Positions 9,086 to 16,994 of a DNA stretch of 64,000 bases are shown piece by piece. The translations under genes were made by a program, and so were the position numbers. The DNA is from an uncultured Pirellula sp. (GTDB taxonomy: Bacteria; Planctomycetota; Planctomycetia; Pirellulales; Pirellulaceae): positions 167,303-231,302 of the forward strand of contig CAIOHR010000058.1 in assembly GCA_903858115.1 (NCBI GenBank), in the 5' to 3' direction. Within the stretch, counting starts at the first letter, position 1. Each line of letters starts with the position of its first letter. The notes below the pieces were generated by a model that worked only from the letters and a program-made list of their open reading frames with translations, ran no database searches and was not told the origin of the DNA.

Positions 9086-10456
9086 TTGTCTAGATATTTT
9101 AAGATTGCCATCGCGTTGTCGCTGAGTTGCTTTGCAGGCATAGGCTTAGCGTCTGAAGGTCAGCCTGTCAGTTTCCGAAATCAGGTGGCAACCATTTTGC
9201 TGGAGAATTGTGTAGCTTGTCATGGTCCGAAGAAAGCCGAAGGAGGGTACCGGATCGATACGTTCGATGAGCTACAAAAGCCTGGCGATTCGGGGGTACT
9301 ACCGGTCGTTTCGAATCCCGTGGCATCGAGTGAATTGTTGCGTCGTATCGCTTCGAAGGACGAATCCGAGCGAATGCCTCCAGAAGCGGAGCCGTTGGCT
9401 AAACCGCAAATCGAACTCATCCAACGGTGGATTACAGAGGGTGCCAAGTTCGATGGAGACAAAGGAAATGTTTCTTTGAACATGGTGATACCACCTAGAG
9501 CTTATCCCGATCCTCCAGCGACCTATCCCTCGCCGGTACCGATCACGGCGATGGCTTTTTCTCCTGACGGGTCGCAATTGTTGGTGGGTGGGTATCACGA
9601 AGTCACCGTCTGGAGCACGGCCGCTGGAACTTTGACTCGACGGATCAAGAATGTTGGCCAGCGAGTGCATGCGATTGTCTTTTTGGCGGACCAAAAGACC
9701 ATCGCGATCGGTTGTGGCGAGCCAGGCAAGAATGGAGAAGTACGGTTGGTCGACTTCGAATCAGGGAATTTGAAAGGAGTGGTTGGCAGAACGAGCGATG
9801 TCGTTTTCGATGTTGCAGTGAGGCCGATAGCTCCGGTAACTGATGCGTCCAATCCGGTGGCTCCCGAGAACGAGATCGCGATCGCTGCGGCGGACGGGAT
9901 CATTCGTATCGTCAATACCGATACGATGGTAGAAACGCGAGCGATTGCGAATCATGCCGATTGGGTCACTGCTGTAGCGTGGAGCGACGACGGAGCTCGG
10001 CTTGCGTCGGCAAGTCGAGATAAATCGGCCAAAGTGTTTGACGCCAAAAGCGGCGAGTTGCTAGTCAGTTACCAAGGGCATGGAGCTGCCGTTCGCGGTA
10101 TCGCATTTCTTCCTGACGGGAAGCATTTGTTTTCAACTGGTTCCGACAAAAAGATGCACCGATGGGAGACGGAAGGTGCTAAGAAAGTGGCAGAAGTGCC
10201 AGTCGGTGGTGAAGCCTTCAAAATGGTACGCGGAGGTCCGTGGGTATTCGTACCCAGCGCGGACCAGCAACTAAGATCCATCACATGGAGCGACAACAAG
10301 GTAGCGCAAACAATGTCAGGCTACCAAGACTGGGTATTGTTGCCTGCATATCATGCCGGAACCAATATGATCGCGGGAGGGGCGAATAACGGCGAAGTTC
10401 GATTATGGAATGCGACCGATGGCAAGCTCGTCCGCCAATGGATCGCCAAGCCATAG
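9086..10456 (+). CDS. Exported planctomycete cytochrome C (PSCyt) domain plus WD40 repeats
   Basis: 456 residues from a TTG start; an in-frame stop lies just upstream and a GGGAG-like ribosome site sits at 9070-9074, so no earlier start is possible. A signal peptide covers about residues 1-23. The PSCyt domain follows with heme motif CVACH at residues 42-46 and a KPQIELIQRWITEGA segment typical of the family. From about residue 150 to the end there are WD40-type blades (for example HADWVTAVAWSDDGARLASAS and GHGAAVRGIAFLPDGK). It lies 44 bp after the DUF1549/DUF1553 gene and is probably in the same operon. Likely an extracytoplasmic beta-propeller cytochrome; partner unknown. Confidence 0.92.
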   Translation: MSRYFKIAIALSLSCFAGIGLASEGQPVSFRNQVATILLENCVACHGPKKAEGGYRIDTFDELQKPGDSGVLPVVSNPVASSELLRRIASKDESERMPPEAEPLAKPQIELIQRWITEGAKFDGDKGNVSLNMVIPPRAYPDPPATYPSPVPITAMAFSPDGSQLLVGGYHEVTVWSTAAGTLTRRIKNVGQRVHAIVFLADQKTIAIGCGEPGKNGEVRLVDFESGNLKGVVGRTSDVVFDVAVRPIAPVTDASNPVAPENEIAIAAADGIIRIVNTDTMVETRAIANHADWVTAVAWSDDGARLASASRDKSAKVFDAKSGELLVSYQGHGAAVRGIAFLPDGKHLFSTGSDKKMHRWETEGAKKVAEVPVGGEAFKMVRGGPWVFVPSADQQLRSITWSDNKVAQTMSGYQDWVLLPAYHAGTNMIAGGANNGEVRLWNATDGKLVRQWIAKP

Positions 10457-10512
10457 TCGTGTATAGCTCGGCCGATCCGCCTACGCCTTATCTTGCCGAT
10501 GTTCCTAAACCC

Positions 10513-11181
10513 CTAAAGTCCCTTTAGAAACCAACCGGTAAAGTCAATCGCGCGGGTTCTGGGTGGTCGTATGTTGGTGACACGCCCGACAATCTCTCGC
10601 AATATCCGCTGCTCGAGATCTGTATCGTTTTCGAGTCGAATCCAGCCGAGGGTCAATGGCGCACTCAGTAGTCTATTGTCCGTTCGTGAGAGCGTTCCGT
10701 CGTGTCGTGTTGAGGCTGAGCCTTCGGCTGAAAGCAGTGACCGATCGACGTCTTCGATCTCTTTGATGACTTCGACGGCAACACTAAAGCCCTCATTGAC
10801 CGGTATTACTCGGATTTTGGCAGTACGGCGAATCGTCTGTAGAGTACTTTGCAATCGCTGGTATCCCTCTAGAGCGTCTTTTCTCCATGGTTCCAGGTAG
10901 GTGGCACCGACCTGTGGGTGAGTTTCCATGGTACCTTCGATCCACTGCGTCGAGTCTCGAACGGGGCGTTGCTCGATCTTGATGGAAAAATAATCGTCTA
11001 CCGTGTCAACGATTTGGTTCCAAAGAAACTCGGAGTCTGGCGAGTTCACGGACACGGGATTGGAAAGTAGGGTTTGTTTGTTGAGAGGAATCGATGGTAC
11101 GGATAGGGTTGATCGATTCAGCGTTTCGCAACCCAAAAACAAAAAAACTAAACCGAGATGTCCAAGGTACTTGATCTGCAT
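10513..11181 (-). CDS. Hypothetical lipoprotein-like exported protein
   Basis: 222 residues. The N terminus is a short hydrophobic leader ending in FLFLGC, which resembles a lipobox although the -3 residue is Phe rather than the usual Leu. The remainder shows no family I recognise; it has alternating strands such as WIRLENDTDLEQRILREIVGR near the C terminus. It lies 11 bp downstream of the 95-residue gene on the same strand, so the two are likely co-transcribed. It converges with the PSCyt-WD40 gene; a small perfect palindrome (CTAAAG, 3-nt spacer, CTTTAG) spans its 3' end and could serve as a shared terminator. Confidence 0.75.
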   Translation of the reverse strand: MQIKYLGHLGLVFLFLGCETLNRSTLSVPSIPLNKQTLLSNPVSVNSPDSEFLWNQIVDTVDDYFSIKIEQRPVRDSTQWIEGTMETHPQVGATYLEPWRKDALEGYQRLQSTLQTIRRTAKIRVIPVNEGFSVAVEVIKEIEDVDRSLLSAEGSASTRHDGTLSRTDNRLLSAPLTLGWIRLENDTDLEQRILREIVGRVTNIRPPRTRAIDFTGWFLKGL

Positions 11182-11192
11182 AGAAGCCGATC

Positions 11193-11480
11193 CTAGGTGG
11201 ATGGTTTCGTTTGCTCAATATCCTTGAGCGATCGACCAAGACGTTTGCGAGAATTCGGAGTGCCTGAGTTGCCGCGCGAAACGCTAGATCCATCGGCTTC
11301 GACGGTTTGTCCGATGCCAGGTGCTCCGATGGGCGAATTGCTAAATGACAGCAAAGCTGGATGCAGCTTTCCGGAATCTTCCGGAGTTCCGATCGTTTCT
11401 AATGCATCGCTAACGCCTTGGAGCACGGATTGGCGAACTCCATTGCGAATCCATTGAAATAGTCCGAGATTGTTAGCCAT
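11193..11480 (-). CDS. Small hypothetical protein, cytoplasmic
   Basis: 95 residues beginning MANNLGLFQWIRNGVRQSV. The N-terminal half looks helical and amphipathic; the C-terminal half is rich in Ser, Gly and Pro and likely disordered. No known domain recognised. It is supported as a gene by its close spacing (11 bp) to the following gene on the same strand and by a well-placed ATG. Confidence 0.6.
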   Translation of the reverse strand: MANNLGLFQWIRNGVRQSVLQGVSDALETIGTPEDSGKLHPALLSFSNSPIGAPGIGQTVEADGSSVSRGNSGTPNSRKRLGRSLKDIEQTKPST

Positions 11481-11583
11481 GGTTTCATTCCTAGGTGGCG
11501 ATGGTTCGGGTTTATACGTTTGATGAAACGGACTTTAGCAACTTGACCGACCTGGCTCTAGATGGAATCGGGGGTGTTTTTCT

Positions 11584-11728
11584 TTGACAAAGCCGCGAAA
11601 GTTCAAAGTATTGACACAGCCGACCAAAAGTTAAAGTAGTAGGCACATTCCATGTGCCGTCCACCTAAAATCCCTGCAAATCTTGAAGAGCGGACGGCGC
11701 GACGGAGCGTGCCTGCTGCTACTTTTTT
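11584..11728 (+). repeat. REPIN-like repeat, copy 1 (with a short tandem duplication upstream)
   Basis: From about 11611 to 11728 runs an imperfect palindrome: the left arm AGTAGTAGGCACA pairs with the right arm GTGCCTGCTACT, and each half has its own small palindrome (GGCACAT, TCC, ATGTGCC at 11642-11658; a degenerate one at about 11697-11713). The same element occurs in opposite orientation at about 35260-35366. Immediately upstream, 11584-11610 and 11611-11638 form an imperfect tandem duplication of about 27 bp starting TTGACA-A/C-AGCCG. Two inverted REP-like hairpins joined by a spacer is the organisation of REPINs. Confidence 0.75.
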
Positions 11729-11836
11729 TTGTTCTGACTTCTTTAGGTGTGACCTGACGTGTCCATGGGATGCCGATACTGAAGCTCTCGACGATTAGGA
11801 CTTAGCGACAACCATTTCAAGCTACAGGATGAAGCC

Positions 11837-12181
11837 ATGAGCACGACAGTTGCATTGCAAACAACGGACTCGAGTTTGCCTAGCCTCGCCAGTTACCCTA
11901 AGGCATCAGATGCGAAGGGATCGCGTACTGCTCTATTGATTCGTCGAGTTATGCAGCAGATCGACGATCTTGTATTGGTAATCGACTACCGAGACAAAGA
12001 CGGCACAGTGACCAGACGGGTCGTAAGCCCGATTCGATTTGTAGCCGAGGACCGTTTCCTGGCGCTTTGTTTGTCCCGCGAGGAACCTCGCCAGTTCTAC
12101 CTGGATCGCTGCAGTAACGTTCGCGTGGATTTAGCGAACAATTACGTTATGCCAGTCGAAATCATGATTTGTGGTGGCTAG
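11837..12181 (+). CDS. Small WYL-like single-domain protein
   Basis: 114 residues. Residues about 33-95 (IDYRDKDGTVTRRVVSP ... REEPRQFYLDRCSNV) resemble the WYL fold: a DG(T)xxxRxVxP strand pair followed by the strand that ends in FxLDRI/CxxV. WYL domains are ligand-sensing modules usually attached to a helix-turn-helix DNA-binding domain; none is present here. A ribosome site (AGGA) precedes the ATG. The REPIN-like repeat ends about 110 bp upstream, in what would be the promoter region. Alternative: an unrelated beta-rich protein that only looks similar; the assignment is by motif pattern only. Confidence 0.65.
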   Translation: MSTTVALQTTDSSLPSLASYPKASDAKGSRTALLIRRVMQQIDDLVLVIDYRDKDGTVTRRVVSPIRFVAEDRFLALCLSREEPRQFYLDRCSNVRVDLANNYVMPVEIMICGG

Positions 12182-12185
12182 TGCG

Positions 12186-14120
12186 TTATTTTTTGTCTAG
12201 CACGAAGCTTTGGAGCGACCACCCTTCTTCTTCGGTATGCATGATGCCGCCGGAAGGCTGGAAATAGGTCCGGATTTCATCGAATGGAGGGAGCTGATTC
12301 CCGTTGAGTTTTTGGGCTTGGTCTTTATTCTTGTTTTTGGGATCGAGGATGCGATCGACGATAGCTGCTAACACACTCTTCGATGCGTTGAGTTTCCCTT
12401 CACGAAAAAGATCGTACTGCATTTCGAAGGAGCGATCGGATCGATTGAACTGCATCACACTCAATTGATCGCTTCCGGCGACGGTACCGAGGATTGACAT
12501 GACGCGTTCGACGTCGGGCTCTTTCATCAGCAGAGATTCCTCCGACTTAAGACGTTTTATCGCATCCTTGATCAGTTCAGCATCAGAGCCAAAAACAAAG
12601 TAACCATCCATAATAGTGATAGCCCAATGCTCGAGAAGAGGTTGGTCGTTCATTTCCTCTTCTTCCTCTTCCTTCTTGTTAGATTTCTTCGATGTATCGA
12701 ATTCGAGAGTTACTTCTGCTTCTTCCTCATTCTTGAAATTCCAGATACGGTAGCCTTCAAAGTCGAGAGGTGTGGCATTGGGCTCGTTCTTGCCGTAGCG
12801 TTCGATCACTTTGTTCAGTTTCTTATCTGGGTCTTTTAGTTTAAATAGCACCAAGGAGCGTTTGCTTTCTGTGGTTACAGGTTTCTGAATCTCGGTGACA
12901 ATAAAAAGTTCGGAAGATAGATAGGGCAACACTTCTTTTTGAATGTCGATTTGAGGCCCTTGGACATCGTCTCGAATTCCCTCCATAACACCCTGGAATG
13001 TTCCGTTACCGACATAAGCATCTACGAGAGGTTCGAATTTGGCAAAGGCATCCTTCAAATTCCAGGATAATCCAACGACCGATGCACTTTCTTTGCTGAG
13101 CCACGAAGGGGGCGATAGCCTTTCCACGTTTGGAAAATCGAGAATACCGACCGCTGGTTTGGTTGGCCTGGCGATCTTCACGAATCCATTGTGGAAAACA
13201 TCGAATCCATCTTCGGCGAGTTGGATATTGCCAGAAACGCATTGAATCGCGTCGAAGCCTTGTGTTTCCAGGATCTTGAGAAGGTCAGGATTTTTGGGCG
13301 TTCTTCCGCCGATTGCGCGCATCAGTTTCGCGATTCCAATGGGGCGAACGAAATACTCCACTTCGTATTTCTCATCTGTGTTTGCGACTTTTGTCTGAAC
13401 GTTTTTGTACAAGTCGAGGTTTGCTAAAGAGTCTTTGCGATCACCTGACTGCGAGCGAATCATTTCCGTCATGGTCGTTGCGTCGTCGGTGGCAAGCAAT
13501 GTGCCATTGCTAATTGCATAGTGCGATTCGAGCATTTTCGTTTCATTGGCAAGAGAAGGAGCCGTGTATTGTGTTACGCTGATCCCTTCGGTGGTCCAAG
13601 TTTTCGATGTTGCCTTTCTTTCGGTAAGTTGAGTGGCCAGTCGCTCGAGGAACTGTTCAGCTTTTTCTTTGCGGTCACCGATCTCAACTGACATGGCGAT
13701 CGAGTAAGGCTTTGTTCCTTCGCGTGCGATCCAACCTAGCGAGGTTTGTCCCGCAGCCAGTACTTCTAAGTCTTCCACCTTGAGGTTAAGCTGCCAGCCG
13801 GCTTCGCTGAACTTTGACTGAATCTCTTCTCGTTGAGTTTTCCAAAAGGCGGCCAGCTTTTCGTCTTTTGCTAGCTTTCCAAGGCCGGTCTTATTCCATA
13901 GCTCGATGAATTCTGGAACATTGGGGAAAGAGATCAACGCCTGCGTGGTGTCCGGAAATACTTTGGCGGCTGGAACGGAGTCGCCGGCAAAACATTCGTG
14001 GGATTTCCACAGGGAGCCAGTCCATGGGAAGCCCAATGTGGAGTTGGCAGCCATGAGGCAAATCATGATAGCTCGACGCGTTCCGTGCGATCGGTTAACT
14101 CTGGAAAATGAGCTTGTCAC
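12186..14120 (-). CDS. Exported protein of unknown function with acidic linker
   Basis: 644 residues from a GTG at 14120, chosen because a strong GGGGG-type ribosome site lies just before it and a signal peptide (RRAIMICLMAANSTLGF) follows. An extended frame upstream is uninterrupted but has no leader. The mature part has repeated phrases such as AAKVFPDTTQALISFPNVPEF and a long alternating alpha/beta pattern like planctomycete DUF3352-type proteins, but I do not claim a family. Near residue 530 there is a charged linker with a run of six Glu. Convergent with the WYL-like gene (4 bp apart) and divergent from the NUDIX-like gene. Confidence 0.8.
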   Translation of the reverse strand: MTSSFSRVNRSHGTRRAIMICLMAANSTLGFPWTGSLWKSHECFAGDSVPAAKVFPDTTQALISFPNVPEFIELWNKTGLGKLAKDEKLAAFWKTQREEIQSKFSEAGWQLNLKVEDLEVLAAGQTSLGWIAREGTKPYSIAMSVEIGDRKEKAEQFLERLATQLTERKATSKTWTTEGISVTQYTAPSLANETKMLESHYAISNGTLLATDDATTMTEMIRSQSGDRKDSLANLDLYKNVQTKVANTDEKYEVEYFVRPIGIAKLMRAIGGRTPKNPDLLKILETQGFDAIQCVSGNIQLAEDGFDVFHNGFVKIARPTKPAVGILDFPNVERLSPPSWLSKESASVVGLSWNLKDAFAKFEPLVDAYVGNGTFQGVMEGIRDDVQGPQIDIQKEVLPYLSSELFIVTEIQKPVTTESKRSLVLFKLKDPDKKLNKVIERYGKNEPNATPLDFEGYRIWNFKNEEEAEVTLEFDTSKKSNKKEEEEEEMNDQPLLEHWAITIMDGYFVFGSDAELIKDAIKRLKSEESLLMKEPDVERVMSILGTVAGSDQLSVMQFNRSDRSFEMQYDLFREGKLNASKSVLAAIVDRILDPKNKNKDQAQKLNGNQLPPFDEIRTYFQPSGGIMHTEEEGWSLQSFVLDKK

Positions 14121-14297
14121 CGATGTCCCCCTTTGGTTGCAAAATGTCTGAAAAGGCGAATAGTCAGTCTGAAACAAAGCGTGTATCGTATCGCAAACCG
14201 CACGGTGTTGGGAACCCGGCTTTTCCCTTGGAGACCGGTTCTTTTCCCTTCTCGCGAAGTTAGTAGGCCAAATAAATTCTTTCAAAGTTGCTTCGAT

Positions 14298-14900
14298 ATG
14301 CCAAAAGACGAAGAAGTTTTAGTAGTCCCGGCTCGACTCCTGGATGAGTTAGGGGCATTCTCTGGTTTTCAGCAGAATGTGGAGCGATACCTGCCTGCCA
14401 TTCTTGATCGATCGAACCAGTCCTTTCATCCTCGGAGTATCGTGGAGGACGATCCGTCTTTCAAGCAGTTGATTCCTTACATCATCCTAGAGTGTAGCGA
14501 TGAGAATCATACCCAGTTGTTTCAGTACACGCGAGGAAAGGGGCAGGGGGAGAAGAGGCTTCATGCGTTGCGGTCTATAGGCATTGGTGGGCATATATCG
14601 GTAGAGGACACTTCGGGGGATGATTGGTATGCCACGGGTATGCAACGCGAGTTAGCCGAAGAAGTCACGATCGAATGTGGAGGCCAGCAACGGATCGTCG
14701 GGTTGATTTACGATGATACGTCGGAGGTTGGACGCGTGCACCTTGGCATTGTGCACATCATGCAGCTTTCTTCTTGCAAAGTTAGCTCAGCCGAATTGGA
14801 ATTGGAGTTTGCTGGCTTTCGGCAAATCGACACGATACAGTCCGAAATAGACCGCTACGAAACGTGGTCTCAACTTTGTATCAAGCATCTGTATTCGTAG
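14298..14900 (+). CDS. NUDIX-like phosphohydrolase
   Basis: 200 residues from the ATG at 14298; a longer upstream frame overlaps the divergent promoter region and the start of the neighbouring gene and has no family resemblance. The core motif is GIGGHISVEDTSGDDWYA followed by GMQRELAEEV, matching the NUDIX box pattern G(G)Hh...RExxEE with a longer insertion than usual. NUDIX enzymes cleave nucleoside diphosphates linked to another moiety, using the REUxEE glutamates for metal. Substrate cannot be told. Stops 27 bp before the 3' end of hemL, which converges on it. Confidence 0.8.
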   Translation: MPKDEEVLVVPARLLDELGAFSGFQQNVERYLPAILDRSNQSFHPRSIVEDDPSFKQLIPYIILECSDENHTQLFQYTRGKGQGEKRLHALRSIGIGGHISVEDTSGDDWYATGMQRELAEEVTIECGGQQRIVGLIYDDTSEVGRVHLGIVHIMQLSSCKVSSAELELEFAGFRQIDTIQSEIDRYETWSQLCIKHLYS

Positions 14901-14927
14901 TATGCATTTGTCGTTAGCTACGAAACG

Positions 14928-16220
14928 CTAATGGTTGGGCATAGAAGAGAAGTGTGATCTCGCTGCATCGATGGTGTGGCGGATGTCTTCAGAGGTATGT
15001 TTGGCGCTCACGAACAAAGCTTCGAATTGGCTGCACGGCATGTAGACGTTTTGATCCATGAGCCCCCAAAAGTATGCCGCGAACCTTTTGCGATCGGATC
15101 GGTCAGCAGAAGGCCAGTCCGACACAGGGTTGTCGTTGAAGAACAGGGTCATCATGCTTCCCACTCTTTGTAGTTGAGTGCGTATCCCAGCATCCGCGGC
15201 GGCTTGGCTAAGTCCGTTTGCAAGTTGAGTTGAGATTGTTTCCAGGTACTCGTAGGGTGGTTCATCCCGGAGCAATTCTAGTGTTTTCGCGCCTGCAGCG
15301 GTCGCCAGTGGGTTCCCTGAAAGTGTGCCAGCCTGATAGACCTTGCCCGCTGGCATGACGTTATCCATGATCGAGGCGCGGCCCCCGTACGCAGCGAGAG
15401 GCATACCGCCGCCGACAATCTTCCCGAGTGTTGTCATGTCGGGTTCGACGCCCCACACGGCTTGTGCGCCACCGTAGGCGACGCGAAATCCAGTCATGAC
15501 TTCGTCGAAGATCAAAACGCTGTTGTGTTTGTGCGTAAGCTCTCGAAGTGTTCGCAGGAACGGTTGCGTTGGCAGGACGGTGCCCATGTTTCCTACGACA
15601 GGTTCCAAGATCACAGCCGCAATCGCATTTGGTTGTTCATCGAAGACACGAAGGATGGCATCGCAATCGTTGTAGTTCAAAACGATGGTATCTTGAGAAG
15701 TGCCTGAAGTGACTCCAGGCGAATCCGGGACTCCGAGGGTTGCCGCTGCAGAACCGGCGGCGACAAGCAGTGAGTCGACGTGTCCATGGTAGCAACCAGA
15801 GAATTTGACGACTTTGTCTCTTCCTGTGACACCACGGGCTACACGAATGGCGCTCATGGTTGCTTCGGTGCCACTGCTTACGAGGCGCACTCGTTCCATG
15901 CTGGGAACCGCCGAGATGATGAGTTCGGCTAAGTGGGACTCCATTTCCGTTGGTGCTCCGAACGAAGTTCCTCGCGAAGCAGCTTGGCAGATCGCATCAA
16001 TCACTTGGGGGTGGGCGTGGCCGAGAATCATCGGTCCCCAGGAGCCGATGTAATCGATATAGCGATTGCCATCGATGTCAAAAAGGTACTGTGCTTCTGC
16101 ACGTTCGATAAATAGCGGGGAGCCACCCACGGCACCAAAGGCCCGGGCAGGAGAGTTTACGCCGCCGGGAATCAGTTGACGGGCGCGTTGAAATGCCCGA
16201 AGACTATTTTCTCTATTCAC
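14928..16220 (-). CDS. hemL: Glutamate-1-semialdehyde 2,1-aminomutase
   Basis: 430 residues from the GTG at 16220, which places NRENSLRAFQRARQLIPGGVNSPARAF at the N terminus as in the family; another GTG at 16262 would add 14 residues with no clear ribosome site. It converts glutamate-1-semialdehyde to 5-aminolevulinate, the committed precursor of tetrapyrroles, using PLP. Visible motifs are SSGTEATMSAIR (cofactor phosphate region), CYHGHVDSLL, IFDEVMTGFRV and TTLGKIVGGGMP, whose Lys is the PLP Schiff-base residue. Length is normal. hemC lies elsewhere in the window (47.5 kb), so the heme genes are dispersed here. Confidence 0.97.
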   Translation of the reverse strand: MNRENSLRAFQRARQLIPGGVNSPARAFGAVGGSPLFIERAEAQYLFDIDGNRYIDYIGSWGPMILGHAHPQVIDAICQAASRGTSFGAPTEMESHLAELIISAVPSMERVRLVSSGTEATMSAIRVARGVTGRDKVVKFSGCYHGHVDSLLVAAGSAAATLGVPDSPGVTSGTSQDTIVLNYNDCDAILRVFDEQPNAIAAVILEPVVGNMGTVLPTQPFLRTLRELTHKHNSVLIFDEVMTGFRVAYGGAQAVWGVEPDMTTLGKIVGGGMPLAAYGGRASIMDNVMPAGKVYQAGTLSGNPLATAAGAKTLELLRDEPPYEYLETISTQLANGLSQAAADAGIRTQLQRVGSMMTLFFNDNPVSDWPSADRSDRKRFAAYFWGLMDQNVYMPCSQFEALFVSAKHTSEDIRHTIDAARSHFSSMPNH

Positions 16221-16301
16221 TATGGCTATCGTTTTTGAATACTGTCTAGTGTTTCTGATCACGGAGGGTCTATGTGCCCAGTCCGCTGGCCGGACCGCAG
16301 T

Positions 16302-16628
16302 TTACCAGCCCATCACCATATTCGATTCGATAATTCTACGCGCTTTTTCTAGATCGGATCCAGTTTCAGCCATGTAAAGACGGATTGCATGAAGTTTATC
16401 ACCAGACGATTTTGACAAGCAATCTCGAGCGATGGAGCACATGTCGATCGGTGTTCCGATGGAACCAAGCGCGGATTTGGAGATGACCCAAGAGCTGCGA
16501 GGTCGTCGAGTTAATCGAAGGATCGTATCGGTCGGATAGGCGTCGACCAGCGCGTCGGTAGCTGCAGGCTCATTGTCCGCCCACGTGATGAATATGTGTG
16601 CGTCGGTCTCGATTTCGTAAAGCGGCAT
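16302..16628 (-). CDS. Small protein with L7/L12-CTD-like C terminus
   Basis: 108 residues from the ATG at 16628; a longer frame runs upstream but its extra 58 residues are basic and of low quality. The N-terminal half (MPLYEIETDAHIFITWADN) looks like a beta-rich module. The C terminus (DKLHAIRLYMAETGSDLEKA) resembles the pattern of the ribosomal L7/L12 C-terminal domain (K-I-AI-hh-R-E-TG-hxL-K-E-A), a fold also found in stand-alone planctomycete proteins. Function unknown. It is divergent from nusA; the position usually held by rimP next to nusA is taken by this unrelated gene. Confidence 0.65.
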   Translation of the reverse strand: MPLYEIETDAHIFITWADNEPAATDALVDAYPTDTILRLTRRPRSSWVISKSALGSIGTPIDMCSIARDCLSKSSGDKLHAIRLYMAETGSDLEKARRIIESNMVMGW

Positions 16629-16868
16629 TGTGCATGAAGGGGTGTTAGAGTTTTTTCCGAATAACCGCCTGACGAAAACGAATAGTAACTGACCAGCTTT
16701 ATTTGTCGAACTCCATTTTTCCTGATTGGCATTTGTGGGTAGTTTTTGAGCGGATCGGAGGGGTTTCGTGCGTCTTGGGACGGTTTTGCCGCGCAAAGTC
16801 ACTCCAGTTTTCCCATCTTCGCCTTGTAAACCGTCTTGGTCTCAGGGCCGTTGAGTGAGGCCGTAGGG

Positions 16869-16897
16869 TTGACATTTTGGGGCGATGTCGATAGCTT
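16869..16897 (+). promoter_or_regulatory. Candidate sigma-70-type promoter for nusA
   Basis: TTGACA at 16869-16874 is followed after 17 bp by TAGCTT at 16892-16897, a perfect -35 with a weak -10. It would leave a leader of roughly 90 nt before the nusA ATG. Only the sequence match supports it. Confidence 0.4.
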
Positions 16898-16994
16898 TTC
16901 TAGATTCTTGCGCTTACTGGGTCGGTAGTGAAAACGGGGGTTCTGAGTTCACCGCCACCTCCGAAAAAGACCTATATACACTGCTGGCACCCGA

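Noticed and set aside
12186-14285. Longer start for the 644-residue exported protein
   Set aside because: The extra 55 residues lack a leader and overlap the divergent promoter region; the GTG at 14120 has a strong ribosome site and signal peptide.
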